Of a DNA stretch of 62,587 nt, positions 8,056 through 15,747 are shown in pieces. The position numbers were made by a program, and so were the translations under genes. Source of the DNA: an uncultured Porphyromonadaceae bacterium (lineage in GTDB: Bacteria > Bacteroidota > Bacteroidia > Bacteroidales > Muribaculaceae); assembly GCA_900550395.1 (NCBI GenBank), contig URSD01000011.1, positions 1-62,587 on the forward strand, read 5' to 3'. The notes beneath the pieces are model-generated. The model made no database searches and was not told the DNA's origin. It saw nothing but the letters and a program-made list of their open reading frames with translations. Positions within the stretch are counted from its first letter, which is position 1, and each line of letters opens with the position of its first letter.

Positions 8056-8717
8056 GGCCGGTAGGAGCTTATTCTGATGTCTGTGGCGCCGGCATACTCC
8101 GTGAGCAGGCGGCGCATAAGGCTCTCGAAGTCATCCGGAGCCATCTCCGAGGGGCCGTAGAGGTTGACCGTCATCAGCAGGCGCGAGGTGTCGTCCGAGA
8201 GCTTCGTGCGCTCGTTGTCGCTGGTCGGTGTGCCGAATCCGCCCGTGGCATCGCGCCACACGGGCAGCCCCTCGATGTTGAGCATGCCGCGGCCTATGGC
8301 CTCGTAGGGCTCTCCGGCCTCGCCGCGCCCCAGCCGGATGGAGTTGCCCGCAATGGCGTCGGCGTCGAAGGCGCCGATGCTGTGGCCCGAGAGCAGCGAG
8401 AGCAGGTTCACGAGATCCACCAGCGCCGTGGTGCGGTACAGTTCCAGCCCCTTAACGGCGCGGCGGCACAGCGCCTCGGCCGAGGGGCGGTAGCGGTTGG
8501 GCTCCTTGCCCAGCGCCTTGTAGGCGGCGCGCGTGGCCGCTATGGCCGGACGCTTGTTCACGGCCTCCATCGGCAGCGCGCCTATGCGGGCGCAGGCCTG
8601 CTGTATCTCCTCCCAGAGGGCGTCGCCGGTGGGGCCGTTGTGCACGTCGGCCTCCACTATGAGCACCTGCAGGGCCGGGGCCGCAGCGCGTATTTCGTCA
8701 GAAAAAGAAATATTCAT
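8052..8717 (-). CDS. B3/4 domain-containing protein (PheT-like)
   Basis: 221 residues starting MNISFSDEIRAAAPALQVL. The body matches stand-alone B3/B4 domains related to the tRNA-binding/editing region of the phenylalanyl-tRNA synthetase beta chain: NKRPAIAATRAAYKALGKEP, NRYRPSAEALCRRAVKG, VDLVNLLSLLSGHSIGAFDAD and GPSEMAPDDFESLMRRL. A much longer upstream frame exists, but its extra sequence is the out-of-frame reading of ribF, so the ATG at 8717, two bases after the ribF stop, is the start. The stop overlaps the next gene by four bases. Stand-alone members are thought to be editing-related; the function here is inferred only. Confidence 0.85.
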   Translation of the reverse strand: MNISFSDEIRAAAPALQVLIVEADVHNGPTGDALWEEIQQACARIGALPMEAVNKRPAIAATRAAYKALGKEPNRYRPSAEALCRRAVKGLELYRTTALVDLVNLLSLLSGHSIGAFDADAIAGNSIRLGRGEAGEPYEAIGRGMLNIEGLPVWRDATGGFGTPTSDNERTKLSDDTSRLLMTVNLYGPSEMAPDDFESLMRRLLTEYAGATDIRISSYRP

Positions 8718-8719
8718 TG

Positions 8720-9628
8720 TCACGCTTCTTGTTTGAGCAGTCGTAGGGTGGCGTCGCGGTCGGCGGCGAGGCGGCGCGTCAGCTCGCCGAGCGAGCCGAA
8801 TCGGCATTCGTCGCGCAGGCGGTCGGCGAAGAGCAGCGTCAGGCGTTCGCCGTAGATGTCGCCCGACATGCCTATGAGGTGTGCCTCGACGCTTATCTGC
8901 GCCGGCGTGTCGCCCTCCACGGTGGGCCGCACGCCTATGTTTACCATCGCGGGATACACGCTGCCGCCCACGGATGCCTTGCAGGCGTAGACGCCGCGCG
9001 CTGGCAGCAGCTTCATGGGGTCCACCTCCACATTGGCCGTCGGGAAGCCCAGACGGCGCCCCAGGCGGCGGCCGGACACCACGGTGCCCGCGAGGCTGTA
9101 CTCGCGGCCGAGCAGCGAGGCAGCGCCGCGGACGTCGCCGGCGCACACAAGGCGCCGCACCGCCGTGCTGGACACAGTGTCGCTTCCGGCCACAAGCGGC
9201 GGCACATGCACCACGCCCACGCCCAGCTCGCGGCCCAGCTCGTCGTAGGCCCCGCGCTCGCGCGGACCGTCGCAGCCGAAGCGGTTGTCGTAGCCCATCA
9301 CCATGACGCCCACGCCGAGGCGGTCGCGCAGGCCGGCGAGGAAGTCGCGCGCCGACTCCCGGCGCATGGCTCCGAAGTCGAGCATATGCACCTCGGCGCC
9401 GGGCAGGAAGCGATGTATCAGCGCCTCTTTCTCCGCGGCGAGGGTGAGCAGCCGCGGTGCCTCGGCCGGACGCAGCAACGACACGGGATGCTGCGCGAAG
9501 CTCAGTATCACCGGGTGGCCGCCGAGGCTGCGCGCCTGGCGGTCGACAGTGGCAAGTATATCAAGATGGCCGCGATGCACACCGTCGAACATGCCTACCG
9601 CAGCCGCGTTGCGCATCTCTCCCGTCAT
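8720..9628 (-). CDS. ribF: Bifunctional riboflavin kinase / FAD synthetase
   Basis: 302 residues. The N-terminal nucleotidyltransferase domain (about 1-150) shows AVGMFDGVHRGHLDILATV, VILSFAQHPVSLLRP and VMVMGYDNRFGCDGPRER. The C-terminal riboflavin kinase domain (about 175-300) shows GTVVSGRRLGRRLGFPTANV, LLPARGVYACKA and MVNIGVRPTV. The enzyme phosphorylates riboflavin to FMN and adenylates FMN to FAD. It overlaps the HAD gene by four bases upstream. The length is typical of the family. Confidence 0.97.
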   Translation of the reverse strand: MTGEMRNAAAVGMFDGVHRGHLDILATVDRQARSLGGHPVILSFAQHPVSLLRPAEAPRLLTLAAEKEALIHRFLPGAEVHMLDFGAMRRESARDFLAGLRDRLGVGVMVMGYDNRFGCDGPRERGAYDELGRELGVGVVHVPPLVAGSDTVSSTAVRRLVCAGDVRGAASLLGREYSLAGTVVSGRRLGRRLGFPTANVEVDPMKLLPARGVYACKASVGGSVYPAMVNIGVRPTVEGDTPAQISVEAHLIGMSGDIYGERLTLLFADRLRDECRFGSLGELTRRLAADRDATLRLLKQEA

Positions 9629-10248
9629 AGGCCGGCTTCTTTGAGAATATCAGTAAACTCACGCCCGGGAGGCACCTGCAGGGCATGGAAGCCCAGCCCG
9701 CGGGCGGCCTCCACGTTGGCGGCGCTGTCGTCGAGAAACACCGTCTCGTCCGGCCTGATGCCGAAGCGGCGCGCCGCGTAGTCGAAGATAGCGGCGCCGG
9801 GCTTCAGCGCACGCGCCTCGAACGACGTGGCTATGCCGTCGAAATAGTCCTCGCGGCACCGCCCCTCGCCCATGAACGACGTGCGTATGCGCATATCCCA
9901 CATTATGGCGTTGGTGTTGCTCAGCAGATACACTCCGTAGCGCTGCCGCAGCTCGCGCAGAGCCGCCAGGCGACGCACGGGAATGCCGACGAGGAAAGCG
10001 TCGAACGCACGGTCTATGCGGTCGTCCGTCGCTACGGGGCCTATGATGGCGCGCAGCTGCTCATGAAACTCGGCAGGCGTAATCAGCCCTTCCTCCAGTG
10101 CGCCGAAAGGACCGGTCTGTCCATAATCGCCGAGAAACTTTTCGGGTTCCTTCATGCCCAGCCTGCGGAACGAGCGCACCGAGCGCTCGCGGTCGATGTC
10201 CATGATGACACCCCCCAGGTCGAACATCAGATTCTTGATTCCAGCCAT
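9625..10248 (-). CDS. HAD-superfamily phosphatase
   Basis: 207 residues from ATG 10248 (MAGIKNLMFDLGGVIMDIDR). Motif I is FDLGGVIMD, motif II LLSNTN, motif III is near KPGAAIFDYAARRF and motif IV FLDDSAANVEAA, typical of haloacid-dehalogenase-like sugar or nucleotide phosphatases of subfamily IA. An extension to 10269 is unlikely because that codon (TTG) lies inside the -7 box at 10267-10274. It is the first gene of the operon; its stop overlaps ribF by four bases. In this context an FMN or riboflavin-precursor phosphatase is possible, but this is speculation. Confidence 0.9.
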   Translation of the reverse strand: MAGIKNLMFDLGGVIMDIDRERSVRSFRRLGMKEPEKFLGDYGQTGPFGALEEGLITPAEFHEQLRAIIGPVATDDRIDRAFDAFLVGIPVRRLAALRELRQRYGVYLLSNTNAIMWDMRIRTSFMGEGRCREDYFDGIATSFEARALKPGAAIFDYAARRFGIRPDETVFLDDSAANVEAARGLGFHALQVPPGREFTDILKEAGL

Positions 10249-10266
10249 AGTGTAGGTTTTTGTCTG

Positions 10267-10274
10267 CAAATTTA
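10267..10274 (-). promoter_or_regulatory. -7 promoter box of the HAD-ribF operon
   Basis: On the minus strand the sequence is TAAATTTG, the Bacteroidetes -7 consensus TAnnTTTG, about 19 bases before the ATG at 10248. The expected start of transcription leaves a leader of only about 10-14 nt. No clean -33 TTTG is seen; TTGC lies about 20 nt upstream. Confidence 0.55.
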
Positions 10275-10341
10275 CGCACTTTCGGCCGTTTATGCAAGCG
10301 ATAGCCTGATAGCGTTATCGATACAAAGTTAGTACGCCCGG

Positions 10342-10467
10342 CGAGAAACATAACGACAAAAGGTCATAAGCACCAGAAGTGTGTTATCGAAACAAAAATA
10401 CAGAGATGACAAAAATAACATATTTATATTTTTTGTTGCTTATGACCTTTTGTCTTTTTGTTTCTCG
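10342..10467. repeat. Inverted-repeat unit of the GGTCATAAG / GATAAC family
   Basis: Left arm GAGAAACATAACGACAAAAGG followed by TCATAAGCA is complementary to the right arm TGCTTATGACC followed by TTTTGTCTTTTTGTTTCTC, with about 65 bp between them. The internal bases (TATCGAAACAAAAATACAG, AGATGACAAAAATAACATATT) recur in the opposite orientation at 14325-14402. The unit forms the left edge of the repeat nest around the Y1 transposase. Confidence 0.65.
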
Positions 10468-10513
10468 TCAAGCGTACTAAGCCATCTCGCCAGCCATGCA
10501 AAGCCGCCATCAA

Positions 10514-10627
10514 GTCCTCGAAGAGGACGTGTCTGTGGTTAACCCCATGATAAGCAGCGCATTGCGCGCTGCGTTCATGGGGTAGGAATCCCCCCACCGA
10601 TACGGCAAGCTCGGAGAGCTTGCGTCC
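10514..10627 (+). repeat. Triple-hairpin element A left of the Y1 transposase
   Basis: Three perfect or near-perfect stems in a row: GTCCTCGAAGAGGAC (10514-10528); CCCCATGA (10543-10550) with TCATGGGG (10575-10582), containing an inner GCAGCGC/GCGCTGC stem; AAGCTC (10607-10612) with GAGCTT (10616-10621). The same order recurs in element B (10770-10858) and, inverted, in element C (11362-11474). Such imperfect palindromes are the usual substrates of Y1 transposases and REP-associated tyrosine transposases. Confidence 0.75.
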
Positions 10628-10654
10628 GTGAATTCGTCTACATCTCCAGGCGTA

Positions 10655-10760
10655 CTAACCTCAATAATTTCAGTATGTTATTTTTGTGATTTGTGTGTTT
10701 TTGTTTCGATAACGCCCGATATAATAAAAAACTTCTGTCCCTCTGTATCTCTCCAGGCGT
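10655..10760. repeat. GATAACGCCC-family repeat inside the transposase nest
   Basis: Contains GTATGTTATTTTTGTGATTT, TTTTTGTTTCGATAACGCCC, ATAATAAAAAACTTCTGTCC and TCTGTATCTCTCCAGGCGTG, matching the blocks at 5067, 11510 and 14325. It separates hairpin elements A and B. A 64-codon minus-strand open frame across it is not credible. Confidence 0.55.
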
Positions 10761-10769
10761 GTAAATCAA

Positions 10770-10858
10770 GTCCTCGAAGAGGACGCGTCTGTCGTTAACC
10801 CCATGATAAGCAGTGTTTTGCGCTGCGTTCATGGGGAGAGGAGAGCTTGCGTCCGTGA
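10770..10858 (+). repeat. Triple-hairpin element B, abutting the transposase stop codon
   Basis: A shorter version of element A: GTCCTCGAAGAGGAC at 10770-10784 and CCCCATGATAAGCAG...CTGCGTTCATGGGG, followed by GAGAGCTTGCGTCCGTGAAG. The segment between stems 2 and 3 (about 25 bases) is missing. The element ends seven bases before the stop of the transposase gene, which is the close palindrome-gene spacing typical of Y1 elements. Confidence 0.7.
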
Positions 10859-10864
10859 AGTCAA

Positions 10865-11308
10865 TCAGCTAAGGGCGAAATCGTTCCACTCCCACCCGTT
10901 TTCGGCAAACATCTCACGAAGTTCATCCTCAAAAGGCATCCTCATGTGATGTTTCTCCTGGTTCTTTATGTATTCAATAACCGTCTGCTTGTCTGCGACT
11001 GATTTGGAAGCGGCAAAATACTCCTTGGCCCACTTGTCGAAGTTCGGATACTCTCCGCAGCTTTTCATCCATCGGCTCGACTCCCGCTTTATGTCCGCTA
11101 CGAGTTGGGATAGCGCGACTGTGGGATGTATATCCACAAAGATGTGTATATGGTTGGACATCCCGTTAATCCGCAAGAGCCGACAACCTTTCTTGTCGAT
11201 GAGCGACCATATGTATCTGAATAATTCCTCACGGCGGGAGAGAGGTATTGTGTTGGCCCGATTATATGTACAGAATACGATGTGAAATAAGTTCGTGGTG
11301 TTACTCAT
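10865..11308 (-). CDS. Y1 (HUH) transposase, IS200/TnpA or REP-associated type
   Basis: 147 residues from ATG 11308 (MSNTTNLFHIVFCTYNRANT); an extension upstream would read through hairpin element C. The HUH motif is SNHIHIFVDIHP with His53 and His55. The catalytic tyrosine is Tyr113 in TVIEYIKNQEKHH. Both are at the spacing expected for the Y1_Tnp family, which nicks and joins single-stranded DNA at hairpins. No TnpB gene accompanies it. Inverted copies of a triple-hairpin element flank it (A and B on one side, C on the other). The arrangement fits either an IS200-like element or a domesticated REP-associated transposase. Confidence 0.92.
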   Translation of the reverse strand: MSNTTNLFHIVFCTYNRANTIPLSRREELFRYIWSLIDKKGCRLLRINGMSNHIHIFVDIHPTVALSQLVADIKRESSRWMKSCGEYPNFDKWAKEYFAASKSVADKQTVIEYIKNQEKHHMRMPFEDELREMFAENGWEWNDFALS

Positions 11309-11361
11309 GGCTCTGCGTTTGGCACAAAGATACAAATAATAATGGAGATGTTGGCGAAGTC

Positions 11362-11474
11362 CACAGACGCAAGCTCCCCGAGCTTGCCGTATCGGGAGAT
11401 GTCCCCACCCCATGAACGCAGCGCATTGCGCTGCTTATCATGGGGTTAACCACAGATGCGTCCTCTTCGAGGAC
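11362..11474 (-). repeat. Triple-hairpin element C right of the Y1 transposase (inverted copy)
   Basis: Reverse complement of element A: AAGCTCCCCGAGCTT, CCCCATGAACGCAGCGC with GCGCTGCTTATCATGGGG, and GTCCTCTTCGAGGAC at 11460-11474. It matches A more closely than B because it keeps the CCGATACGGC segment. With A and B it puts the transposase between inverted repeats. Confidence 0.75.
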
Positions 11475-11509
11475 TTACTGGCGACTAACTCCTGCCGCCC
11501 ACGCCAACT

Positions 11510-11605
11510 AAAATTTTAATTCTGTTATTTTTGATATTTCTGTATTTTTGTTTCGATAATACCATTCTGTCCCTTATGACCTTTTGTCGTTATGTGTCTC
11601 TCCAG
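11510..11605. repeat. GATAAC-family repeat, right side of the nest
   Basis: AATTCTGTTATTTTTGATATT, TGTATTTTTGTTTCGATAA, CTGTCCCTTATGACC and CTCTCCAGGCGCACTAAC match the family at 10342-10467 and 10655-10760. The same repeat therefore brackets the transposase plus hairpins on both sides. Confidence 0.55.
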
Positions 11606-11627
11606 GCGCACTAACTTTCCCTCTTAC

Positions 11628-11655
11628 CTATACACTCTCAACTATAAACTATTAA
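11628..11655 (-). repeat. GGTAAGAGGG-type repeat (minus orientation)
   Basis: Reverse complement reads TTTATAGTTGAGAG, then TGTATAGGTAAGAGG. Further copies nearby are 11748-11786 (plus orientation, TAGTTTATAGGGGATAGG then TAAGAGGGGGCG) and 11846-11876, where the motif starts at the stop of the Ig-like gene. Confidence 0.55.
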
Positions 11656-11665
11656 ACAAAAAACC

Positions 11666-11703
11666 GCATCGCCGGACACTCACGTGCTCGGCGATGCTTT
11701 TCA
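11666..11703. terminator. Intrinsic terminator, probably bidirectional
   Basis: GCATCGCCG (11666-11674) pairs perfectly with CGGCGATGC (11689-11697) around a 14-nt loop. AAAAAACC precedes the stem and TTTTC follows, so the hairpin would have a U-tract on either strand. It most likely ends the minus-strand transcript of the Ig-like secreted protein gene (11876-14038). Confidence 0.65.
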
Positions 11704-11875
11704 ATAAACAACATTCTTAACCCTTTCGGGCAAGATTTTTCTTTCAGAGTTGATAGTTTATAGGGGATAGGTAAGAGGGGGCGTCTGACGAGTCCGACAC
11801 GTCTGACAGGTCCGACAACCTGCGGGCGCGGTGCGCCCGCACCCTCTTACCTCTAAACTATCTATAAACTAAACA

Positions 11876-14038
11876 TCAGAAGCGCACCTTCACGGCCTTG
11901 CCGCCCTGACGCTTGATATAGAGCTGACCGGCCTCGGGCTGAGCCACGCGCAGGCCCTGCAGGTTGAAGTACTCTGCCTCGCCTTCGCCCTCAACCACGA
12001 CATCTTCGATGCCGGTGGTGGTAATGTCTTTAGCCTCTATTGTATTGTTGAAGAGTTCGGTGCCGTCGTTGAGGGTGGCACGTACAGTGACGTTGGGAGT
12101 GGTTGCACCCTTCAGACTCTCGTGGGTAGCCTTCATCTCTTTGGTGAAAACTGTGGACTGGGCATTTGCACGGGCGGGAGCTGCGCTTGCTTCGGGTACC
12201 ACTTCCTTAAATTCAAGGGTATGGCCCTCAGCGGTGATTACAACGTTGACTTTGTGCTTCTCGGCTACAAAGTTGGCTACATTGAATGTGTACTTCACAG
12301 TCAGCACACCGGCAGATGTGCCATGCTTGACGATGATTTCAGGCTCGCCGTCAAGAACGGGATCGGGAAGCATATACTCAATGGGATAGATCTGGCGAAC
12401 CATGTCCGTATTATCATTCAGTTTAAACAGATTCACTACACCAATAACATCATAAGTACCGGCATCTTCCGATTCGATTTTGAACTTATTGTAGAATGCA
12501 CCCTCTGTTCCGTTCTGTGTGCCGGTGAAATTGAGTGCTGCACCTGTTGCATCCGACCCAGGGGTAGCAGTCGCAAATTCAACGCCTTTGATGAGAACGA
12601 CCTCATTTACCATCTCGTCGGTGATTTCAGCGAGTGTGTAGGTTTTGGGTGTAAACTCGGCGGTGCCATCAATAGTCGGGTCGCTTACAGGGATGATTTC
12701 GGGAAGAACTGTCTGGTAGACGGTCAGTTTGCCCACCCAACCGGCTTTCAGAACCTGACCGGCTTCGGCGAGGTTTTCAGATGCTCCATTTTTGAATATC
12801 AGGCCGAAATTCTCGCCGTCGGTGACGTAGGTATTGAATGCGTTGGCGTAGGTCACAGTCATGTCGAAGTTGATGACAATTTCGGCTTTGTCGCCGAGTT
12901 CCTTGCCCATTGCGATGAACTCAGCAAGGCTGTTTGCGCGGTTCACCTTGACAACGTTGAGCGTATAAGAAGCCTCGCCGGCCTTATATTCGTCGGTGGG
13001 TTCGGATTTGGCGGTAATCTTTACCGTGCCGGCAGCAAGAGGTGTAACCACGCCTGTTGCAGCATCAACGGTGGCAATTTCAGGATTTTCAGAGCTGTAG
13101 ACTACTGCCAGATTGTAGGGGTTGGTCAGCTGAGCTGCACTGAACTCCACGCCAACTTCTGCATCATAGGCTGTCTTGTCGAACGACAGTTCGGCATCCT
13201 TGAGGTTGGGATTTTCAACCGTTACTTTGAATGTTTTGTTGCCGGCTTTCCATGCCTCGCTTTCGCCCCATGTGGCGGTGATGTCAGCCGAGCCGATGCC
13301 TACGGCATAGATGACGTTTTCCTCAACATATGCTACTTCCTCATTGGTGGAGGAGTATGAGATGGTGGGAGCATCAGCAGGGAGATTCAGTTCTACCATA
13401 TCGTCAAAATCCACCGTACGGTCAGTGAAGCCATCGAAAGTGAATTCTTTAGGACCGACTGCGTCGGAGTATTCTACGGTGATGGAGCATATCTTAAGTC
13501 CAGCGTTTTTGCCCTTTCCTACAGCCGTTGTATTATTAGTAAAGATAATCTCTATTTCACCTGTTGTGTTGGGAGTCCATTCAAGATCTACAGCACTTGC
13601 GTTACCTGTGATTGCATCTGTTTTTGTATTAGTAAATGTGCCTACCTTTGCTGTAGCGTTATAGCTACAATTGCTGTTTGCTCCACCGTTTACTTTTACG
13701 GTTACTTTGGTGATAGTTTTATCGCTATAATTTTCTCCAGAGTATAAGGTGATGCTTTTTGCAGGATGTGCAGCTGCACCTATGAGGATACCAGCAGGGG
13801 ATGTTCCATCATTGCTTATGTTGGGGTTATTGCTACTATCAATAGCCTCAATAAGCATTTGCCAAGTTTGTTTTTCTGTTCCCGTTCCAAAGGATATGTC
13901 TGATTTGGTACCGACTGTGACATTAGAAAAGTCATGGTTCGTGTATGCGCCCTTAGTCACGGTGTAGCTCCAAGTTTCAGCATGTGCTGCCAGCCCGAGG
14001 GTGAAGAGCAGCAGGAGAGTGAGTAGAAGTTTTTTCAT
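11876..14038 (-). CDS. Large secreted protein with bacterial Ig-like (Big2) domains
   Basis: 720 residues from ATG 14038, with signal peptide MKKLLLTLLLLFTLGLAAHA. The N-terminal part (about 20-190) looks like a beta-sandwich (WSYTVTKGAYTNHDFSNVTV...ITLYSGENYSDKTITKVTV). Two Big2-like repeats follow, with SYSSTNEEVAYVEENVIYAV and VYSSENPEIATVDAATGVVT. The C-terminus EYFNLQGLRVAQPEAGQLYI KRQGGKAVKVRF resembles the short C-terminal domains of Bacteroidales surface proteins handled by type IX secretion; this is family resemblance, not proof. Transcribed alone from the promoter at 14257-14288. The stop is followed directly by a GGTAAGAGGG repeat. Ligand unknown. Confidence 0.85.
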   Translation of the reverse strand: MKKLLLTLLLLFTLGLAAHAETWSYTVTKGAYTNHDFSNVTVGTKSDISFGTGTEKQTWQMLIEAIDSSNNPNISNDGTSPAGILIGAAAHPAKSITLYSGENYSDKTITKVTVKVNGGANSNCSYNATAKVGTFTNTKTDAITGNASAVDLEWTPNTTGEIEIIFTNNTTAVGKGKNAGLKICSITVEYSDAVGPKEFTFDGFTDRTVDFDDMVELNLPADAPTISYSSTNEEVAYVEENVIYAVGIGSADITATWGESEAWKAGNKTFKVTVENPNLKDAELSFDKTAYDAEVGVEFSAAQLTNPYNLAVVYSSENPEIATVDAATGVVTPLAAGTVKITAKSEPTDEYKAGEASYTLNVVKVNRANSLAEFIAMGKELGDKAEIVINFDMTVTYANAFNTYVTDGENFGLIFKNGASENLAEAGQVLKAGWVGKLTVYQTVLPEIIPVSDPTIDGTAEFTPKTYTLAEITDEMVNEVVLIKGVEFATATPGSDATGAALNFTGTQNGTEGAFYNKFKIESEDAGTYDVIGVVNLFKLNDNTDMVRQIYPIEYMLPDPVLDGEPEIIVKHGTSAGVLTVKYTFNVANFVAEKHKVNVVITAEGHTLEFKEVVPEASAAPARANAQSTVFTKEMKATHESLKGATTPNVTVRATLNDGTELFNNTIEAKDITTTGIEDVVVEGEGEAEYFNLQGLRVAQPEAGQLYIKRQGGKAVKVRF

Positions 14039-14179
14039 AAGTAAATGTGGTTTATGATTGGTTAGTGTATGTGCATGAAAAAGCACGCTCCGGCTGTGCG
14101 GAGCGCACAATCGGAGCGTGTGATATGGCATTCCTCTACCGCAGTAGAGTGAAATTGGCTGCTAATCAGTGAATTAAAT

Positions 14180-14188
14180 GGGGGGGGG
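14180..14188. repeat. G9 homopolymer in the 5' leader of the Ig-like protein gene
   Basis: Nine consecutive G (C on the transcribed strand), about 140 bases before the ATG of the gene starting at 14038 and inside its predicted leader. A tract of this length is prone to slippage. It is not between the promoter boxes. Confidence 0.6.
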
Positions 14189-14256
14189 TAAACGCAGGCA
14201 CTGCCGGGCGATAAGCCGCGGTGAAGTGTTTATTATAGTCCTGTCGTTTCATGCCG

Positions 14257-14288
14257 CAAAGTTAGGGCTTTATTTTCATATCTGCAAA
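14257..14288 (-). promoter_or_regulatory. Promoter of the Ig-like secreted protein gene
   Basis: On the minus strand TTTG (14285-14288) is followed after 20 nt by TAACTTTG (14257-14264), matching the Bacteroidetes consensus. The predicted leader is about 210 nt long and contains the G9 tract. Confidence 0.65.
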
Positions 14289-14324
14289 TTTTTTAGTTGC
14301 CCTGGTCGCCACGGGAGCAAGAAA

Positions 14325-14402
14325 GACATAAGGTCATAAGCAACAAAAAATATAAATATGTTATTTCTGTCATCTCTGTATTTTTGTTTCGATAACGCCC
14401 TC
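14325..14402. repeat. GGTCATAAG / GATAACGCCC-family repeat
   Basis: GACATAAGGTCATAAGCAAC, AAAAAATATAAATATGTTAT and TTTTTGTTTCGATAACGCCC match the reverse complement of 10380-10460. The rest of the gap between 14039 and 14466 holds the promoter of the Ig-like gene; I see nothing else. Confidence 0.6.
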
Positions 14403-14466
14403 TGTCATTCATTCAAAAACAACACAGGACTTACCATACATGGCAGTCGAATCCCGTGGAATACGG

Positions 14467-15747
14467 CTATAACGAGAGCTTCATTTCAGAATAGATGCCG
14501 TCAATCATCGTTTGAGGCACCCCGCATTCTTTCGCCATTGACGGCCACCGAGATACAGTCTCGCTAATCATATCGATAATGCCCGCAGCATCTTTTATGT
14601 TGTTTCTCCGGGCGAGTTCGAGCATGTCTGTGCGTGTGATATTATCCGTCTTCCCGTTGACAGACATCTGATGCCGGGCTGTCCAGCCACCTTTGGGATT
14701 ATAGGCATAACCCATATCATACGCCGGCGAAAGCCGCCATTTTCCGGTTCTGTCCATCAGAAAAGAGATATTTTTCGTATGGTCATCCTGATTGCGGACC
14801 ACCACATTGAACACCATTCGCCGAAACATCTCCTGTGCTTGTGAGTATGGTAGCCGCAATGCTCGCATTATATTGAAGGCCTGCTCATAGGAGTATGCTC
14901 CCGGCATACGGTAATCATAATGCGCAATTCCGCATAGAGTCTGCATATGGACTTTTTCACCGTTCTCACGGTCGAAACGCTTTGTCAGGAAATGTGCCCG
15001 CCCGTTCTCCTCTATAAGATTGCATTCCGACATTTCGATGCCACATTCCTTCACGAGCTTCGAAAACGAATACTCAAGTCGGCCGTAATTCTGTGTTTCC
15101 CGGAAACCGGCTTCTGCCGTCACACCGTCAAGTTTTATCAGATAATATCCGAATCCTTCCGGAGCGTCGATCTGGCCGGAGCGAACCTCCCCGGTCTGTC
15201 TGTTGTACGCTATTATCGCCTTGGCTCTCTGTCCTCCGGCAGAGGTGCCGAGGCGTACTATTTCAGCTATTGCCGCCTTCTTGTCCTCCGCAAGATTGGC
15301 ACCAAATTCTTCTTTCTCAGCCAATGCCTCACTTGCCACTTCCACCAGGGAATCGAGTTCTATTGCCACATCCCGCCCATAAGGAGAAGCCATCGCCGGC
15401 TCGAATTCCAGCGCCCCCATGCATCGCTTTCCAAGAAAGCAAAGGGTCTCGACAGCGTTGCCGCTGGTACGTCCCGTCAGAGCAAGCCATCGGGCGAACA
15501 ACGCACGTCCGTAAGTGTCGGGCAATGAATCGGCAAGCATGCCCGGCAGCCCCTTGAATGTCTCCCGGCCTATGTCAGAAAAAGAATATACCCTGCCCTC
15601 TCTTACCGGCATAAGGATTGGGGATGGTTCAATTCCACCGTCGATGAAGGTGTCGGCATATTCAAAGAACGCCCGTTGAAGACTATTGTCCCACCGGACG
15701 GAGCCGACAGGACGTCCATAAAGATTTACCCGCGCAATATCTACCAT
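14467..15747 (-). CDS. hipA: HipA-type serine/threonine kinase toxin (module 1)
   Basis: 426 residues. HipA kinases phosphorylate tRNA synthetases or other targets and halt growth unless held by HipB. Visible landmarks: N-terminal HipA domain (DIARVNLYGRPVGSVRWDN), glycine-rich segment GTSAGGQRAKAIIAYN, catalytic loop NVVVRNQDDHTKNISFLMD and the metal-binding segment LSPAYDMGY. The start overlaps the end of the XRE gene by seven bases, the usual antitoxin-first order. There is a second, divergent hipBA pair at 51519-52996. The 3' end lies next to a dispersed repeat. The target is unknown. Confidence 0.93.
   Translation of the reverse strand: MVDIARVNLYGRPVGSVRWDNSLQRAFFEYADTFIDGGIEPSPILMPVREGRVYSFSDIGRETFKGLPGMLADSLPDTYGRALFARWLALTGRTSGNAVETLCFLGKRCMGALEFEPAMASPYGRDVAIELDSLVEVASEALAEKEEFGANLAEDKKAAIAEIVRLGTSAGGQRAKAIIAYNRQTGEVRSGQIDAPEGFGYYLIKLDGVTAEAGFRETQNYGRLEYSFSKLVKECGIEMSECNLIEENGRAHFLTKRFDRENGEKVHMQTLCGIAHYDYRMPGAYSYEQAFNIMRALRLPYSQAQEMFRRMVFNVVVRNQDDHTKNISFLMDRTGKWRLSPAYDMGYAYNPKGGWTARHQMSVNGKTDNITRTDMLELARRNNIKDAAGIIDMISETVSRWPSMAKECGVPQTMIDGIYSEMKLSL

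Noticed and set aside
8718..9146. N-terminal extension of the B3/4 gene upstream to 9146
   Set aside because: The extension is the out-of-frame reading of ribF; the ATG at 8717 gives the family's normal length.
10638..10832. 64-codon minus-strand frame left of the Y1 transposase (possible TnpB remnant)
   Set aside because: Consists of dispersed repeat and hairpin sequence; no TnpB motif.
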